A DNA stretch of 40,803 nt, taken from positions 1-40,803 of the forward strand of contig JAQUAF010000048.1 of assembly GCA_028687435.1 (NCBI GenBank), written 5' to 3'. This document shows positions 1-8,039 of the stretch, in pieces. The notes beneath the pieces were generated by a model. That model was given only the letters and a program-made list of their open reading frames with translations. It was not told the origin of the DNA and did no database searches. The DNA is from Verrucomicrobiia bacterium. Lineage in GTDB: Bacteria; Verrucomicrobiota; Verrucomicrobiia; JABWAM01. The position numbers were made by a program, and so were the translations under genes. Positions within the stretch are counted from its first letter, which is position 1. Each line of letters starts with the position of its first letter.

Positions 1-1363
1 CATACCCAAGGGAATTGCCGCAAAAATCAATTTTCATGGCCTTGAGAACATCAAAGGCCAGATTCTCCCCGCGTGGAGTATAGGTGACGCCAACCAACAA
101 TTCATCCCGCGCTCCCCTCATGGAGTCACCAATCCTGCCTTTCGTTATTTTATCAATTTTATCAAAAGCCGCCTCCAGACACTCAAAACCGCTCTTCAAA
201 TAATCCAGTCTCTTCAGACCGCGAAATGCCTTGATATCACCGAGATTAAAATAGATTTGAGCCTTGTCCAAGTCGGTCTGGACCGCCCTGCAGTCCATAT
301 TTTCTTTTTTCAGAATACCAAGCCGTTCCTTGATTTTACCGGCTTTTTGTTGAAAACCGGCCTTTTTCCCCTCAATTTTTTGAACCAGTTCATCTCTGGC
401 TTGCATGCTCCGGTCATTCAGCTCATCCCATTTTTTCTTGCACAAAACAAAACTTGCGTCCGTCGCGTCACCGCCGCCCGATGTTTTTGAATCATGCCCG
501 GAAAACTCCCTCTCAATGTCATCGGCCAGTTTTACAAAATCCCTGTGAATCGCAAAAAAAGCGCGAAAATCCCCCCCATCCCTCCGTTCCAGCTCATTTT
601 CAAGCCTGGCGGCCTGTTCATCAACGTTCTGTTTCAACGCCGCCAACTTTTCTCTCGATCCGCCCATTGACGGAATACCCCCAAAATCCTTCCTGATTTC
701 TTCCGCGTTCAAAGCGCAGCCGAATACTTTTACTTCATCAATCATTCCATTGAAAAAAAACGCCATCCCTTTTTCGCCGCTTATATAGATTGGACCAAAA
801 AAATTGAGTTTTTCGGCATTGCTTATTTTTTCACCGACAGACTCGCCGTTGATGTAGAGCACAGTCTTGTTCCCATCGTATGTCACCGCAACGTGGCTCC
901 AAATTCCCGCCTCAATGCCGCGTCCTTCGCTTTTACAATAAGCGTCACCAACAAAAAATGAACCTTGCAATGTCCCCCCGTTCATAATGATTCTGTTTTG
1001 ACACGTTCCCGCATGGATGATATTCATGGTCGCGCCAACGGCCCGGGGCTTGACCCACGCCATCATGGATGCGGTTTTGTTAAGATGCAGGGTTTTGCTG
1101 TCAGGACAAATGACGAATCCTCCTTTGCCGTCAAAATCAAGTCCGGCGCCAAACTTTCCCTCACCCCAGCCCACTCCTTCCGTCATTCTGCCGTTGTTGC
1201 CATTCCCCGAACTGTCAACCGTCACAGAGCCAAATCCTTCGTCAAAATGATACCAAAGAACAGGCCCCCTTCCGTTTTCCTCCCCGTTCGCCGCGACGGA
1301 CAAAATCCCCGCAAAAAATGCGATCCAAAGGAAAATCTCATGTGATTTTGAAGCGATTTTCAT
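1..1363 (-). CDS. Secreted LamG-domain protein, C-terminus cut by window edge
   Basis: The reading frame is open from an ATG at 1363 to the left edge, giving 454 residues with no stop, so the C-terminal part lies outside. The first ~28 residues form a signal peptide (basic start, hydrophobic stretch, then LSVAANG). Residues ~38-235 look like a concanavalin-like LamG/laminin-G-3 domain: WYHFDEGFGSVTVDSSGNGNNG near its start, MMAWVKP in the middle, WSHVAVTYDG plus LYINGE, and NGMIDEVKVFGCALNAEEI at its end. This order is typical of LamG carbohydrate-binding folds on secreted enzymes. Residues ~240-420 are charged and helical. The last residues (LLVGVTYTPRGENLAFDVLKA) may open a second, possibly catalytic, domain that I cannot name. 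It is exported and probably acts on or binds polysaccharide; that role is inference. It lies downstream of a LacI-type regulator. Confidence 0.85.
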   Translation of the reverse strand, partial: MKIASKSHEIFLWIAFFAGILSVAANGEENGRGPVLWYHFDEGFGSVTVDSSGNGNNGRMTEGVGWGEGKFGAGLDFDGKGGFVICPDSKTLHLNKTASMMAWVKPRAVGATMNIIHAGTCQNRIIMNGGTLQGSFFVGDAYCKSEGRGIEAGIWSHVAVTYDGNKTVLYINGESVGEKISNAEKLNFFGPIYISGEKGMAFFFNGMIDEVKVFGCALNAEEIRKDFGGIPSMGGSREKLAALKQNVDEQAARLENELERRDGGDFRAFFAIHRDFVKLADDIEREFSGHDSKTSGGGDATDASFVLCKKKWDELNDRSMQARDELVQKIEGKKAGFQQKAGKIKERLGILKKENMDCRAVQTDLDKAQIYFNLGDIKAFRGLKRLDYLKSGFECLEAAFDKIDKITKGRIGDSMRGARDELLVGVTYTPRGENLAFDVLKAMKIDFCGNSLGY

Positions 1364-1446
1364 GTTGGCTAAAGCGGTTAAAATTGAAGTGTGGCCGATA
1401 CGATGATGTAATTTTAGAGATAAGGCACCAGGGGAAACGGCTACAG

Positions 1447-1476
1447 TTTTAGGAAAACCGCTCGGTTTGACTAAAA
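1447..1476. promoter_or_regulatory. LacI-type operator candidate upstream of LamG gene
   Basis: A 30-bp imperfect palindrome with 14-base arms matching at 12 positions around a two-base centre; its core AAACCGCTCGGTTT is at 1455-1468. LacI/GalR-family regulators usually bind palindromes of this size with a C-G step at the centre. It lies about 85 bp upstream of the LamG start and next to a lacI-type gene, so it may be that regulator's target. The pairing of regulator and site is inference. Confidence 0.4.
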
Positions 1477-1606
1477 ATCGATTTCGCGTGATTTTTCGCC
1501 CGCTTGAGACGGATCTACTTATGCATTGCCAAAGAAAATTCATGTTTTTCAAATCACTTTGCAAGAGCCTCTTTTATATGAATTGGATTTTCAAGATTAT
1601 CACTTT

Positions 1607-1627
1607 ATAAAAAAACAGCCACTGTCC
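1607..1627 (-). terminator. Weak terminator candidate after lacI-type gene
   Basis: Read on the minus strand, a short stem ACAG-TGG-CTGT is followed directly by a run of T. It lies about 60 bases past the stop of the LacI-type gene. The stem has only four pairs, so this is a weak candidate. Confidence 0.25.
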
Positions 1628-1684
1628 TAAAATAATGGGTTCATCGTGAAAACAATCGTCGTCTTCTGCCCCCATGTCATATGA

Positions 1685-2728
1685 TTATCCTGTTATAAAA
1701 CAGGATTCCCGTTCCACCAATCGCATGGGGAAAACAGTCCTCGTGCCGGCCCCTCTTCTTTCCTCAATTTCGTCAACCAAAATGCGCACAGCCATTCTGG
1801 CTGTCTCACGTTTATCTTCCGTCACCGTAGTCAAAGAAGGGTACATATGGGGCGAAATGGAAATATTGTCGCAACCCACCACGGAAACATCCCGCGGAAT
1901 GGCCAAGCCCCTCTGTTGAAGGGCCTTGTAAACGCCAATGGCCATGGGATCCGAGACGACAAAAATAGCCGTGGGCCGGGATTGCCCCTCCAAAAGCGCG
2001 TTTGCCGCCCTGATGGCTCCTTCTATGCTGTATTTTCCCTCCTTTACCAGCGTCTCATCACAAGCAATCCCCGCGTCCGCAAGCGCTTTTTTATAACCCA
2101 AAAATTTCAACCGGGAATATTCCGGCCAGTCAAAATGGCCGGTTATGCACGCTATTCTCCTGTGTCCAAGGCCGATCAAATAATTCGCGGCCAGATATCC
2201 CGCTTGAAAGACATCCGCGTAAACACAGGAAATATCCCTGTCCTTTTCGAGGTAATCCGAAAGGATGACCAAGTGGGGCATCTTTTGCCTTATTCGAAGG
2301 ATTTCCTTTCTGTACAGATCCCCAACTCCCAACAAAAGGCATCCATCCACCACCTGGGGATTGATCTGTCTGGCAAACAAAACCGGATCCTCAAGTTCGT
2401 TGAGCGTAAGGGTGAAATAGTGATGGAGTTTCAATTCGTTCAATGCCCGGTCCACTTCCTCCAAAATCTCGGCAAAGAAAGGCTCGGTGTACTTGGCATA
2501 CGTCGGAAAAAGAATACATCCGATATTGCCTGTTCGCCGTTTGCCCTGACTTCTTGACGAAGCCAGCCGCCGACCTTCCTCGGACGGGGTGTAGTTCAAT
2601 TTTTCCACCACTTCCCAGATTTTCTTCCGGGTGGACTCACGTACATAGCGGCCATCATTTAAAACCCTTGACACTGTCATAGGGCTGACCCCTGCAGTTT
2701 TGGCCACATCTTTGATTGTTGCGTTCAT
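1685..2728 (-). CDS. LacI/GalR family transcriptional regulator
   Basis: This 347-residue protein has the usual length and layout of the family. Residues 4-24 form the N-terminal helix-turn-helix (TIKDVAKTAGVSPMTVSRVL) and ~25-60 the hinge helix region (YTPSEEGRRLAS). The rest is a periplasmic-binding-protein-like ligand domain (GCILFPTYAKYTEPFFAEIL; later TAIFVVSDPMAIGVYKAL and VSVVGCDNISISPHMYPSLTTV). Such proteins are cytoplasmic DNA-binding repressors or activators that respond to a sugar or sugar derivative. The N-terminus of the ligand domain is somewhat unusual (basic SSRSQGKRR linker). The gene reads toward the LamG protein gene and is the best candidate for its regulator. The effector is unknown. 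The start is fixed by the conserved helix-turn-helix. Confidence 0.93.
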   Translation of the reverse strand: MNATIKDVAKTAGVSPMTVSRVLNDGRYVRESTRKKIWEVVEKLNYTPSEEGRRLASSRSQGKRRTGNIGCILFPTYAKYTEPFFAEILEEVDRALNELKLHHYFTLTLNELEDPVLFARQINPQVVDGCLLLGVGDLYRKEILRIRQKMPHLVILSDYLEKDRDISCVYADVFQAGYLAANYLIGLGHRRIACITGHFDWPEYSRLKFLGYKKALADAGIACDETLVKEGKYSIEGAIRAANALLEGQSRPTAIFVVSDPMAIGVYKALQQRGLAIPRDVSVVGCDNISISPHMYPSLTTVTEDKRETARMAVRILVDEIEERRGAGTRTVFPMRLVERESCFITG

Positions 2729-2753
2729 TATCTGGTAACGATAACATGATAAT
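2727..2753. promoter_or_regulatory. Possible autoregulatory operator of LacI-type gene
   Basis: Six-base arms ATTATC and GATAAT lie symmetrically around a 15-base centre that itself contains TTATC...GATAA (2728-2744). The site overlaps the start codon and leader of the LacI-type gene, where an autorepressor could bind. It does not resemble the palindrome at 1447-1476, so the two may be bound by different proteins. Weak evidence. Confidence 0.25.
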
Positions 2754-2849
2754 GCAATAGAATGCTGTTGTCAAGAGATGCCAATGTTTTTCCCAAGGCA
2801 AACTCACAACTTCCATCATGACGGAACCTTGGCAGACAGACGCGAAGCA

Positions 2850-3212
2850 GACCGGATTCCCACTTTCGCGTCAACCAACTTTTCCATGAACCAGCACAGG
2901 AAAGAATCAAGAGCATGCGGATTGGCCACGGAGTCCCCACGGACATCCCCCGACCCTGTCCACTCGACTCTGCTCGTGGCGTGCCTCCTCCCTCCTGCCC
3001 AAGCATTGCGTCTGGCTGACAATGGCCAGATGGGCGTTTTATCTGCATGGCGCAGCCCAACTGCGCCATGCAGATAAAACGCCCTCGTGCGATAAGGATC
3101 GCTGCGGGAAGGAGGGCAAAGGGAATCAGGGTCTGAGGGATGTCCGTGGGGATTCCGTGGCAAAAAGTCTTAGGTTGATGCGTATGCGCGAAAGAGGGAA
3201 TCCAGAAGCCGC
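2850..3212. repeat. Large diverged inverted-repeat element with perfect 24-bp hairpin core
   Basis: The 539 bases between 2729 and 3267 hold no convincing gene. They are organised as two facing, diverged copies of one sequence. The centre is a perfect inverted repeat with 24-base arms (3032-3055 and 3061-3084) and a 5-base loop. Outside it, arms at 2926-2949 and 3137-3160 match at 23 of 24 bases (CCACGGAGTCCCCACGGACA on the left). Further out, the sequence GGATTCCC followed by CTTTCGCG recurs on both sides. Open frames crossing this stretch on both strands translate to the same repeat-derived peptide (DVRGDSVA), which argues that they are not genes. A repetitive or mobile element, or a structured RNA, are possible explanations. 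Confidence 0.75.
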
Positions 3213-3267
3213 CGCAAAATAAAAATCCTGTCAATCCCATCAATCCCGTCTAACATTCCTGTCAATT

Positions 3268-4158
3268 ATGCTAATGATCGGCAAACGCAACCGGCTCACG
3301 ATTGTGAGACAAGCCTCACCCGGCCTTTACCTTGACGCCGGGGATCAGGGGGAGATTCTTCTGCCCGGCCGCTATATCCCTCCCGGCGCCGTCCCCGGAA
3401 TGGCGCTGGATGTGTTCGTCTATCTCGACTCGGAAGACCGTCTGGTGGCCACCACTGAAACGCCGACCGCCATGGCCGGCGATTTTGCCTGTTTGAAAGT
3501 CGTCAGCGTAAACCGCCAGATTGGCGCCTTTCTCGATTGGGGGCTGCCCAAGGATTTGCTGCTCCCTTTCCGGGAACAAACCGGCCCCCCCCTCCATGAG
3601 GGACAACGGGTGGTTGTGCACATCTATCTCGACACAAAGACCTCGCGACTGGCGGCCACCATGCGTCTCAACCGGCATTTGAGCCGCGAAATGCCGGCAT
3701 ACGCCAGGGGACAAGAGGTCTCGCTTCTGATCGCCGCCAAAACGCCGCTGGGTTACAACGCCATCGTGGAAAACGCGCATGCCGGACTGCTTTATCACAG
3801 CAATCTTTCGGAACCGCTGGAAATCGGGCAAAAGCTCAAGGGCTTTGTCCAAGCCATCCGGCCTGACGGAAAAATTGATCTGAAACTCGATCCCTCGGGT
3901 TACCAGCGGGTGATTCCACTGCGGAAACAAATTCTCCAAACGCTTGAACGCAACGGGGGCCGCATGGAGTTCGACATCAAGAGCCCCCCGGCCGCAATCC
4001 GGGAAACCTTCGGGGTCAGCAAAAACGCCTTCAAACTGGCCCTCAGCGCGCTTTACAAGGAACGGCGCATTTGCTTTCGGAACGCGGGAACGGAGTTCGC
4101 ATCAAAATCCGGGAAATTCGAATATCGAAACTCCAAGGAAAACTCGAGTATCCAATGA
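3268..4158 (+). CDS. cvfB: S1 RNA-binding protein, CvfB/YitL family
   Basis: This 296-residue protein matches the usual length of the CvfB family, cytoplasmic RNA-binding proteins built of S1-like domains followed by a winged helix and affecting expression of virulence or translation factors. N-terminal S1-like repeats cover ~8-65, ~68-135 (VVSVNRQIGAFLDWGLPKDLLLPF is the characteristic family block) and ~145-210 (GYNAIVENAHAGLLYHSNL). The winged-helix block is at ~225-275 (LERNGGRMEFDIKSPPAAI, FGVSKNAFKLALSALYKERRI). Residues after ~278 (ASKSGKFEYRNSKENSSIQ) look like translated intergenic repeat and are probably a read-through tail. It stands alone; the neighbour downstream is on the opposite strand. 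The ATG at 3268 is one of two close choices (residue 3 is also Met). Confidence 0.9.
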   Translation: MLMIGKRNRLTIVRQASPGLYLDAGDQGEILLPGRYIPPGAVPGMALDVFVYLDSEDRLVATTETPTAMAGDFACLKVVSVNRQIGAFLDWGLPKDLLLPFREQTGPPLHEGQRVVVHIYLDTKTSRLAATMRLNRHLSREMPAYARGQEVSLLIAAKTPLGYNAIVENAHAGLLYHSNLSEPLEIGQKLKGFVQAIRPDGKIDLKLDPSGYQRVIPLRKQILQTLERNGGRMEFDIKSPPAAIRETFGVSKNAFKLALSALYKERRICFRNAGTEFASKSGKFEYRNSKENSSIQ

Positions 4159-4226
4159 CCAAAATCCAAAACGATGCAAGGGACCATTTATCCCCGCACT
4201 TGAAGATGCCCTTTGTGTTGCTCATG

Positions 4227-4775
4227 TCATTGGGATTTTGGATTTCCCTCAGAATTCAAGACTCGTCGCAGTCGGCGGAGTTCCTTTAATTTTTCCCTCA
4301 CCCGCTGGCGATACCGGCGCTGCCGCGCCGCGTTGGTCTGGCGGCGTTCCCCATCCGTTTTGGATGGGCGTCCCGTGCGAATGGCAACCACATTTTCGGG
4401 TTCGGCAAAAATATTGTGCTCGCGCAGCGCTCCAGGGGTGACAACCAGAAGCCGTTTGCGATCCTCCCTGGAAAACCATGGTTGTTTCGCAACGCGCAAG
4501 GGGGCGCATGCCCAGTCCGGCCGTTTGATTTTTGCCTTGTCCGCCAGAAAACACACATACCCGGCCAGATAAGCGTCCGCAATTTCACCATCCTTGAACA
4601 AACGCCGGAGCAATCTTGGCGCGGCCATCAGTCTGCCGGCCAGATCGCGGCGGCTGGAAATACGTCTCAATTCATGCTGCCAGTCACGAATTGCCCGCCC
4701 AAATAAATCCAGCCTTCGCGCGCCTTCAGCCACTTCAGCGGCCGTTTCAGGCCTGGAAACGAGAGGAGCACTCAT
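4227..4775 (-). CDS. Conserved hypothetical, antitoxin-like DNA-binding protein
   Basis: A 182-residue basic, soluble protein. Residues ~55-125 (LLRRLFKDGEIADAYLAGYV...KRPDWA...PWF...LLVVTPGALREHNIFAEPEN) resemble the C-terminal domain of XRE-type proteins often found beside AbiEii nucleotidyltransferase toxins (pattern of a helical stretch, PxW, PWF, then FRRxxIF). Residues ~130-175 (TGRPSKTDGERRQTNAARQR and onward) form a GRP-hook followed by a very basic helix, which would suit DNA or RNA contact. The usual N-terminal helix-turn-helix is absent, and no toxin partner is visible on either side, so it would be an orphan. The relationship is from memory of the sequence pattern, not a search. 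Convergent with cvfB and divergent from the isochorismatase gene. Confidence 0.6.
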   Translation of the reverse strand: MSAPLVSRPETAAEVAEGARRLDLFGRAIRDWQHELRRISSRRDLAGRLMAAPRLLRRLFKDGEIADAYLAGYVCFLADKAKIKRPDWACAPLRVAKQPWFSREDRKRLLVVTPGALREHNIFAEPENVVAIRTGRPSKTDGERRQTNAARQRRYRQRVREKLKELRRLRRVLNSEGNPKSQ

Positions 4776-4957
4776 CTTTTTCCTCCCGATCGCAATGCCT
4801 TTTCAACCATCGCGCGCGTCAATTCGTGTTTCATATTTACCGTAACGTAACGCTAAATCATAACTCATTCAACCTTTTTAACCCTTTCATGGTTGCGGAA
4901 AACAAGAGCTGGCATTCATCATTGAAATCATTGCCAGGCCGTTCCAACATCTCATCC

Positions 4958-5560
4958 ATGCCCTCCATTCCCTCCACCCTCCGCCAACTTGCCGGAATGA
5001 CATCCCATCCGGCGCCCCTTGCCGAAAGCGTCCTCATCATTGTTGACGCCCAGAAGGAATACACCGAAGGCATCCTTCCCCTCGTTGGAATCGATCCATC
5101 CATCGACGCCCTGGCGCGTTTTCTCATGCGCGCGCGCGAAGCCCGCATCCCCATTTTTCATGTCGTCCAAATGGGAAAGCCCGGCGGAAAAATTTGCGAT
5201 CCACAGAGACGTTTTGTGGCAATCATCGACAAGGTCAGACCAGCCGCCGGCGAAACCGTCATTGAAAAACATTTTCCAAACTCCTTCGCCCAAACCTCGC
5301 TGGAAACGGAACTGTCCAAAACAAACCGGAAAGACCTGGTCATTGCCGGCTACATGACCCACATGTGCCTGAGTTCCACGGTTCGGGCCGCTGCCGAGGC
5401 GGATTACCGTTGTGTCGTGGCGGCGGATCTGACCGCCACCCGCGATCTTCCGAACGGAAAGGGAGGCGTCATGGACGCCGCAACCATCAAAGCCGCCCAT
5501 TTGGCCGCGCTGGCAGACCGCTTCGCCATCGTCGTGGAAAAAAGCGGCGACATCCGTTGA
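4958..5560 (+). CDS. Isochorismatase-family cysteine hydrolase
   Basis: Two hundred residues when started at the ATG at 4958. The frame is open further upstream to 4616, but that part would run antisense through the neighbouring gene, and family members start close to TLRxLAG. The catalytic triad of the family is visible: Asp in LIIVDAQKEY (residue ~29), Lys in VIEKHFPNSF (~108), and the nucleophile Cys in GYMTHMCLSSTVRAA (~143). The cis-peptide region (AGYMTHMC) is intact. Enzymes of this fold hydrolyse small amides or ethers such as nicotinamide, ureidoacrylate or N-carbamoylsarcosine; the substrate here cannot be told. It stands alone, converging with a small hypothetical gene. A second possible start is the ATG at 4997. 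Confidence 0.88.
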   Translation: MPSIPSTLRQLAGMTSHPAPLAESVLIIVDAQKEYTEGILPLVGIDPSIDALARFLMRAREARIPIFHVVQMGKPGGKICDPQRRFVAIIDKVRPAAGETVIEKHFPNSFAQTSLETELSKTNRKDLVIAGYMTHMCLSSTVRAAAEADYRCVVAADLTATRDLPNGKGGVMDAATIKAAHLAALADRFAIVVEKSGDIR

Positions 5561-5579
5561 TCCATTTCTTCCGCACCAC

Positions 5580-5861
5580 TCATTTTCGAGCCATCGCCAT
5601 ATTTGGATACCGATACCCAAACCGCCAGCCGTTTTCCTCGACGATGGCGGTGTAGCCCTCATCAAGATAGTACTGCATCCACACCCGCGCGGCCTTCTCC
5701 GTAAAAAACGGTCCCTCCTGCACCCAGCAAATGGGATTGCCAAGATGTTTTTTGACCTTTCCGGGATCATTGGCCAATCCCACAAAACCTCTGCCCCGAT
5801 TCGTTCTGCTCACCAATACCTCCAAAGTTTCATGTTTTTCCGTTTTTCCCTGCCCATCCAT
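5580..5861 (-). CDS. Small hypothetical protein
   Basis: A 93-residue soluble protein I do not recognise. It has a plausible globular composition: basic, polar N-terminus, then GRGFVGLANDPGKVKKHLGNP, CWVQEGPFFTEKAARVWMQYY and EENGWRFGYRYP. There is no signal peptide or membrane helix. The aromatic, alternating pattern suggests a small alpha/beta domain with a helix carrying the EKAARVWMQYYLDEGY face. It ends 19 bases from the convergent isochorismatase gene, and no other long frame covers the interval. It starts from an ATG close to a hairpin-repeat region. Confidence 0.6.
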   Translation of the reverse strand: MDGQGKTEKHETLEVLVSRTNRGRGFVGLANDPGKVKKHLGNPICWVQEGPFFTEKAARVWMQYYLDEGYTAIVEENGWRFGYRYPNMAMARK

Positions 5862-5937
5862 TTCACAGGCCGCCCTCCCTTTGTTTTTACCAACTCCAGA
5901 CTGTCGTTCCCGCCAGAGAAGTCAATAACATCATGAC

Positions 5938-6040
5938 GGGAGTATTTCCGAGTTGTCATCGTTGTTTAATACCCCCCTTTAAACCCGGAGTCGTCCAGGA
6001 AGCCGACCCTCCATTATTCCTTCACCATTCATGATGGAGG
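5938..6040 (-). repeat. Partial copy of the 37.4-kb MITE-like element
   Basis: About 95 bases (5947-6040) are a near match, in the opposite orientation, to 37580-37680, including TCCGAGTTGTCATCG and the inner hairpin CCTCCATTATTCC...ATGGAGG. The terminal GGGTGCATC of the full element is degraded here (GGGAGTATT). Similarity stops just past the hairpin, next to the end of the PAP2 gene, so the copy is truncated. Confidence 0.75.
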
Positions 6041-6045
6041 GGCGT

Positions 6046-7794
6046 TCACTGGATGAAATAAAACTGAAACTGCCGGATGGGGTCGCCTTTGCGGAACACG
6101 GTGAGTTGCGACACTTCATTCCACCCCTTGCGCAACGGAATTTCCGGGGATTCCCAATGGTCGCGGCGGCCTTGGAACAGGACCCGGGGGTTGATCTGAG
6201 TCAAATACTCCTCGCGCACATAAAAGAATCCCCCGGGAGGGAGGGGACGGGATTTCAACCCGTCCAGCGCCTCATCAAGCAGGCGGACCCGCCAGCGCGA
6301 ACCCAGATAATATTGCAGTTCGACTCGCGACAGATCGGAATCCACCCAGATTTCCCGCGCTCCGGGCCGTTCCATGAGGACGGGACGGATGCGCTCCGCC
6401 CATTCCCGCCAGCCGGTCTGGACATAATGCGGACTGTTGCGGGGCAGCAACGAGAGATTCAGTTTGCGCAAAAAACGCGTCTGGTAAACCGCCGCGCCCG
6501 CCACGGCGCCGTAAATGACCATCCACACCAAAAACAACCGGGCCCATCGCGCCTCGGGCCGGCCCCACCGCTCCCGATATTCCGCAAACTCCATGGCCAT
6601 CTTTGCAGCCACCCCAAGACTCAATACCGCCGGGACCCACCACGGCAAACCGGGGAAACAAACTCCCAACACCAATCCAACCCCCGCCCAAACCTCCGGA
6701 CGGCCAAATAACAAAGTGGCAGCGGCGTCCCGCCGCTGTTCACTGAACCGGAGCCGGGACGGCTCCGCTGCTTTTTTGGAAACACCAAAAACACTTGCCG
6801 CGATAAAACACCATAACGGCAACCCCCAGAGAAGATAAAGCGCGGCGGCCTGCCAGGGCAGCGTCACCCCCCAATCCGCATCAGCGAGAATTTCCTCAGG
6901 CGCCCCCAGGAATGAAAGCTGCGAGACCCAGGGAACTGCGGCCGCAACCAAAACAACGCCCCATAATCCCGCGGTTTTTTTTCTCCGCCAGACCCACAAA
7001 GCCAGCAATGCCAGCCACAACGTCTGCATGATCCAGGGAATCAGCCACAACCCCCATCCGCAAAAAACATCCCCCCACGACAGGGACAACCACCAGCGGG
7101 CAGCCATCGGAGGCACATCCAGGGGAGTTCCAGCCGCCCAAACCAGCCGCAGGCTCTGAATGGTCACCAACCCCAAAACCGGCCAGACCGCCTTTCCATC
7201 CGCCGCTGAAAACCCAGCCGATCCCGTTTCCTGCGTCTCGTCCGGCGCGGTCATCTTTTTGAGCGCCCCCCAACGGTCCAAGCCTTTCATCGCCAGCCAG
7301 CCCAGCCCCCAACCCAACGCAGCCGATCCCAGCACATCGCCGGGATAATGCACGCCCACATAAATCCGCGAAAAACCAACCGCCGCCGCCACCCACAACG
7401 GCCAGTTGCAGCGAAAAAAAGACATCAGGATCGCCGCAGCCAGAAAAGCATTGGCTGTGTGCGAAGATGGAAACGAAAAACCGCCCCCCGCTCCCGAAGC
7501 CAGGGCGCGGACGTTTTCCAGGGTTGCCGCCGGACGCGGTCGGGCCAGCCAATGCTTGAGCGGATTGAAAATCCCGGCGTCACCCACAACAATCGCCAAA
7601 ACCACAAGACCGGCCGCCCACCACCACCGCCGCTCGTTCCGCCACGCCAGCCATCCCAATCCCAGAAACAACAGAAGGAAAAATGGCGCGCCATGGTTCA
7701 GGCAGGGGAAAACGACATCCCCCAAAGGATTGGCGCATCCCTGGTTGATCAGGCGAAAGCCCCACGCATCCCATCCTTTTAAAAAATCAAGCAT
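6046..7794 (-). CDS. PAP2-family membrane phosphatase with long membrane C-terminal extension
   Basis: A 582-residue integral membrane protein. The first ~175 residues are a complete PAP2 domain with all three phosphatase motifs: K80-x6-RP (KHWLARPRP), PSSH at 109-112, and SR-x5-H-x3-D at 142-153 (SRIYVGVHYPGD). Such enzymes remove phosphate from lipid phosphates or lipid pyrophosphates (undecaprenyl-PP or phosphatidic acid types) at the membrane. Residues ~215-450 add many hydrophobic helices rich in Trp, followed by a soluble tail of ~130 residues (EIWVDSDLSRVELQYYLGSR, then beta-rich). That layout resembles the membrane body and C-terminal soluble part of GT39/ArnT-like lipid-linked glycosyltransferases, but I do not see their N-terminal catalytic acidic motif, so a fused enzyme or a degenerate partner is inference. 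It ends beside a truncated repeat and starts beside a hairpin repeat. Confidence 0.85.
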   Translation of the reverse strand: MLDFLKGWDAWGFRLINQGCANPLGDVVFPCLNHGAPFFLLLFLGLGWLAWRNERRWWWAAGLVVLAIVVGDAGIFNPLKHWLARPRPAATLENVRALASGAGGGFSFPSSHTANAFLAAAILMSFFRCNWPLWVAAAVGFSRIYVGVHYPGDVLGSAALGWGLGWLAMKGLDRWGALKKMTAPDETQETGSAGFSAADGKAVWPVLGLVTIQSLRLVWAAGTPLDVPPMAARWWLSLSWGDVFCGWGLWLIPWIMQTLWLALLALWVWRRKKTAGLWGVVLVAAAVPWVSQLSFLGAPEEILADADWGVTLPWQAAALYLLWGLPLWCFIAASVFGVSKKAAEPSRLRFSEQRRDAAATLLFGRPEVWAGVGLVLGVCFPGLPWWVPAVLSLGVAAKMAMEFAEYRERWGRPEARWARLFLVWMVIYGAVAGAAVYQTRFLRKLNLSLLPRNSPHYVQTGWREWAERIRPVLMERPGAREIWVDSDLSRVELQYYLGSRWRVRLLDEALDGLKSRPLPPGGFFYVREEYLTQINPRVLFQGRRDHWESPEIPLRKGWNEVSQLTVFRKGDPIRQFQFYFIQ

Positions 7795-7837
7795 CGTTTT
7801 CCGGCAAATAAATTACGGCTTGTCCGCTTTAATGGCG

Positions 7838-7908
7838 GCGGTGCGGGAGCCCCGCCATCTCCATTGGTTTCGCGCCAAAATAAATGGAGGGCGGGGCTCC
7901 CGCACCGC
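7838..7908. repeat. Intergenic hairpin repeat, family GGCGGGGCTCCCGCACCGC
   Basis: Perfect 19-base inverted arms at 7838-7856 and 7890-7908 (right arm GGCGGGGCTCCCGCACCGC), extended inward by a mismatched CTCCATT/AATGGAG block, around a short loop containing GGTTTCGCGCC. The right arm recurs exactly at 13069-13087 and, with changes, at 25021-25040. It lies between two leftward genes and has no T-run, so a terminator role is not supported. No gene is seen between 7795 and 8039. Confidence 0.85.
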
Positions 7909-8039
7909 TGTCCGGATGGAAAAAGGACTCAACCCCATGCGTTTTCCGTCTGCTTTGGCTCCAAAAAATCCTGTCAAAAGTTTCCGTCACAAATATTCTC
8001 TCCTTCAGCCTTCAATCTTCAATCTAAAAACCTTTCTCA

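Noticed and set aside
2728..3243. 171-codon minus-strand frame upstream of the LacI-type gene
   Set aside because: It lies wholly in the inverted-repeat element, and both strands translate to the same repeat-derived peptides.
4159..4226. Repeat-like phrases (ATCCAATGACCAAAATCC and GGATTTTGGATTTCC)
   Set aside because: They look like a common short intergenic repeat pattern but are too short and imperfect here to call as a feature beyond the tail of cvfB.
7838..7908. Intrinsic terminator
   Set aside because: A strong stem but no T-run on either strand, and it lies between two genes of the same direction at the upstream side of the second.
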